The notes under the pieces: model-generated
Databases searched by the model: none
What the model saw: the letters and a program-made list of their open reading frames with translations, nothing else
What the model was told of the DNA's origin: nothing
Position numbers and translations under genes: made by a program
Shown here: positions 59,259 to 59,481 of the stretch, one piece after another
Numbering within the stretch: the stretch's first letter is position 1
How the letters are laid out: the number at the start of each line of letters is the position of its first letter
Assembly (NCBI GenBank): GCA_944389975.1
Contig: CALXOH010000035.1
Location: forward strand, 1 to 59,481
DNA from: an uncultured Spirochaetaceae bacterium
GTDB lineage: Bacteria > Spirochaetota > Spirochaetia > Sphaerochaetales > Sphaerochaetaceae
DNA: 59,481 bases
Direction: 5' to 3'

Positions 59259-59481
59259 CTTGGACGTGAGCGTTTTGCCCATAGGCTCCGTCTCCGGTTT
59301 ACCTGTGGCACCCCATCCATACGGCTGATTGACTGCAGCCTGCCCGGATTGCATGACCCGGGTGATGTAATTGTCGCGGATGTTGATGGCGGCATTTACG
59401 TCTGCGTGCATAGTGTTGCCACACTTTCTGCAGACATACCTGTTCCCCTTTCTTGAAGTCTTGTCGATCGTCTTGCATACC
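59241..59481 (-). CDS. tnpB: C-terminal part of TnpB, RNA-guided nuclease of an IS200/IS605 element (cut by window edge)
   Basis: The minus strand encodes the last 80 residues of TnpB: VCKTIDKTSRKGNRYVCRKC supplies zinc-finger cysteines, and CGNTMHADVNAAINIRDNY is the family's final motif, whose Asp in ADVNAA is the third RuvC catalytic residue. The stop is TGA at 59241, inside the right-end hairpin. The 5' part lies outside the window, so integrity is unknown. The 32338 fragment is an N-terminal piece of a related but separate copy. Confidence 0.88.
   Translation of the reverse strand, partial: VCKTIDKTSRKGNRYVCRKCGNTMHADVNAAINIRDNYITRVMQSGQAAVNQPYGWGATGKPETEPMGKTLTSKPSGLS

Noticed and set aside
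59143-59328. Plus-strand frame of 61 codons at the right edge
   Set aside because: Only its first 20 or so codons belong to a gene; the rest is the transposable element read backwards.
1-59481. CRISPR array, prophage or rRNA operon
   Set aside because: No regularly spaced direct repeats, no phage structural genes and no rRNA-like sequence were seen.

Overview
The window looks like a compact chromosomal segment (roughly 45-50% G+C by eye) from an anaerobic, probably gut-associated member of the Spirochaetota. The evidence is indirect: many exported lipoproteins with relaxed spirochaete-type lipoboxes, signal-peptide beta-barrel proteins beside them, and a fermentative C4/C3 gene set (Na+-pumping oxaloacetate decarboxylase, GTP-type PEP carboxykinase, malic enzyme, tripartite tricarboxylate transporter). 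No 16S gene or strict phylogenetic marker is present, so the assignment is moderate. Both window edges cut genes.

Layout. 0-5.8 kb: small lipoprotein and DUF2188 genes, purB, and a coupled minus-strand operon (UPF0126 channel, AlaX-type editing protein, VTT membrane protein). 5.8-11.4 kb: tctBCA-type transporter operon plus a small membrane protein, facing a membrane-anchored AraC regulator; an inverted repeat and a good promoter lie between them. 11.5-15.7 kb: a conserved small protein, malic enzyme, a GNAT acetyltransferase, and an overlapping pair encoding a PurO-like IMP cyclohydrolase and a stand-alone AICAR transformylase, i.e. PurH split in two. 15.7-16.4 kb: decayed ankyrin-like and DUF2442 remnants, then tRNA-Cys. 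16.5-24.2 kb: a small barrel protein, an LDH2-type dehydrogenase, a divergent pair of carbohydrate-related proteins (one a GH36 relative that seems to lack its catalytic residues), gpsA, Nudix and Mrp. 24.4-28.0 kb: oadGAB, with a tandem biotinyl duplication in OadA. 28.1-39.6 kb: esterase, dCMP deaminase, fused selenium-dependent-type xanthine dehydrogenase, a TnpB fragment, RNase D, WYL regulator, pckG, U32 peptidase, asd. 39.8-55.5 kb: two surface loci dominated by large lipoproteins with FnIII/Ig-like modules and beta-barrel proteins, interrupted by an ATPase remnant and kptA. 55.5-59.0 kb: a second ATPase remnant and a four-gene operon with a PARG-type hydrolase and two phosphatases. 59.1 kb to the end: a truncated gene abutting the right end of an IS200/IS605 element.

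How it fits together. Tct imports a di/tricarboxylate; OadGAB, PckG and malic enzyme interconvert oxaloacetate, PEP, malate and pyruvate while OAD pumps Na+. The surface loci probably build cell-envelope structures. Three signals stand out: (1) many genes that begin transcription units have a -10 hexamer 5-7 nt before the start codon and no Shine-Dalgarno, implying leaderless mRNAs, while operon-internal genes have Shine-Dalgarno sites or ATGA overlaps; (2) the large lipoprotein genes switch abruptly to AT-rich DNA over their 3' ends; (3) two AAA/DUF4143 ATPase genes have each collapsed to a Walker-A head joined to a C-terminal tail.
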